Shown here piece after piece: positions 5,882 through 6,293 of a DNA stretch of 6,293 bases; within the stretch, counting starts at the first letter, position 1; each line of letters begins with the position of its first letter. Made by a program: the position numbers and the translations under genes. The stretch is from Aequorivita sp. (GTDB taxonomy: Bacteria; Bacteroidota; Bacteroidia; Flavobacteriales; Flavobacteriaceae). The DNA lies in the NCBI GenBank assembly GCA_020435865.1, contig JAGQYZ010000220.1, positions 1 through 6,293 of the forward strand. The letters run 5' to 3'. Below the pieces are notes generated by a model. That model was not told the DNA's origin and searched no databases. It saw only the letters and a program-made list of their open reading frames with translations.

Positions 5882-6293
5882 TTCTTGAATCAATAATCAT
5901 TACAATTTACTCCCTTGCCCTGCTCCTCATCTTTATGTATGCATTGGCGCAGCTGAATCTGCTATTCAATTATTTAACAGCTCGGAAAAGCCATAAAAAC
6001 TCCCCAACTTTTGATTTTTCAATAGAAGAAGAAATCCCGAGTGTAACCATACAGCTTCCAGTTTATAACGAACTATATGTTATGGATCGTTTGTTAAACA
6101 ACATTGCTGAAATTGACTATCCTAAAGACAAATTAGAAATTCAAGTTCTCGATGACAGCACTGATGAATCTTTCGAAGAAACCGCAAAGCACATTCAAGA
6201 GATTCAAAAAACAGGTTTGGATATTCAACACGTAACACGTGAAAATCGTTTAGGGTTCAAAGCTGGTGCACTAAAAGAAGGTTTAAAAACCGC
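5878..6293 (+). CDS. Cellulose-synthase-like family 2 glycosyltransferase (partial, N-terminus)
   Basis: The first 138 codons of a membrane GT2 lie here; the gene continues beyond the window. Residues about 4-31 (start MILESIIITIYSLALLLIF) form a transmembrane segment, followed by a short basic stretch. The GT-A domain then opens at VTIQLPVYNE (56-65), with the first aspartate motif VLDDSTDES (90-98) and a RENRLGFKAGAL block (121-132) that marks processive or CslA/CesA-like synthases, in which KAGAL follows the donor site. The DxD and QxxRW motifs would lie further on. In such enzymes the product is a beta-linked glucan, mannan or glucomannan, or a glycolipid; nothing visible decides between these. 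Its start overlaps the stop of the preceding DPM1-like gene by 4 bp, so the two probably build one glycan or glycolipid. Confidence 0.88.
   Translation, partial: MILESIIITIYSLALLLIFMYALAQLNLLFNYLTARKSHKNSPTFDFSIEEEIPSVTIQLPVYNELYVMDRLLNNIAEIDYPKDKLEIQVLDDSTDESFEETAKHIQEIQKTGLDIQHVTRENRLGFKAGALKEGLKT

Noticed and set aside
1..6293. CRISPR array, tRNA, rRNA, insertion sequence or prophage signals
   Set aside because: No regularly spaced repeats, cloverleaf-like tRNA sequence, transposase-like protein or flanking terminal repeats were seen on either strand.

Overview
The window looks like a chromosomal piece of a Bacteroidota genome, most likely Flavobacteriaceae. It is AT-rich, none of the starts has a Shine-Dalgarno sequence, the leaders are A/T-rich, and the gene families (selenodomain-associated-type glycosyltransferase, GH113-like lipoprotein, NapH/NosR-like polyferredoxin, cellulose-synthase-like GT2) are common there. 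This assignment rests on protein character and memory; no search was run.

Layout: bases 1-96 are the 3' end of an unidentified gene. A 7-bp periodic A/T-rich tract (91-167) leads straight into a TIGR04283-type family 2 glycosyltransferase (168-896). This gene converges on a lipoprotein with a glycoside hydrolase TIM barrel, most like GH113 beta-mannanases (941-2011, minus strand), across a 44-bp gap with AT-rich hairpins. A 131-bp divergent intergenic region (2012-2142) precedes a tightly coupled redox pair: an FAD/NAD(P)-dependent oxidoreductase (2143-3444) and, 3 bp later, a polytopic membrane protein with three cysteine sites including two C-terminal [4Fe-4S] motifs (3448-5037). A 148-bp gap with a REP-like hairpin (5056-5077) separates these from two overlapping glycosyltransferase genes: a DPM1-like polyprenyl-phosphate glycosyltransferase (5186-5881) and the N-terminal part of a membrane cellulose-synthase-like GT2 (5878-6293, running off the window).

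How they may work together: the last two genes can plausibly supply a lipid-linked sugar and polymerise or transfer sugars at the membrane, and the GH113-like lipoprotein could trim or process a mannose-containing glycan. The oxidoreductase and polyferredoxin form a plausible NAD(P)H-to-Fe-S membrane electron-transfer unit with no visible terminal acceptor. TIGR04283 enzymes are associated in databases with arsenosugar/selenodomain radical-SAM loci, but no such partner lies inside this window.

The most unusual signal is a short GC-rich, imperfectly palindromic segment (324-347) inside the first glycosyltransferase. It adds roughly nine or ten residues in frame where relatives have a shorter loop, and it resembles a mobile intergenic repeat that has become coding.
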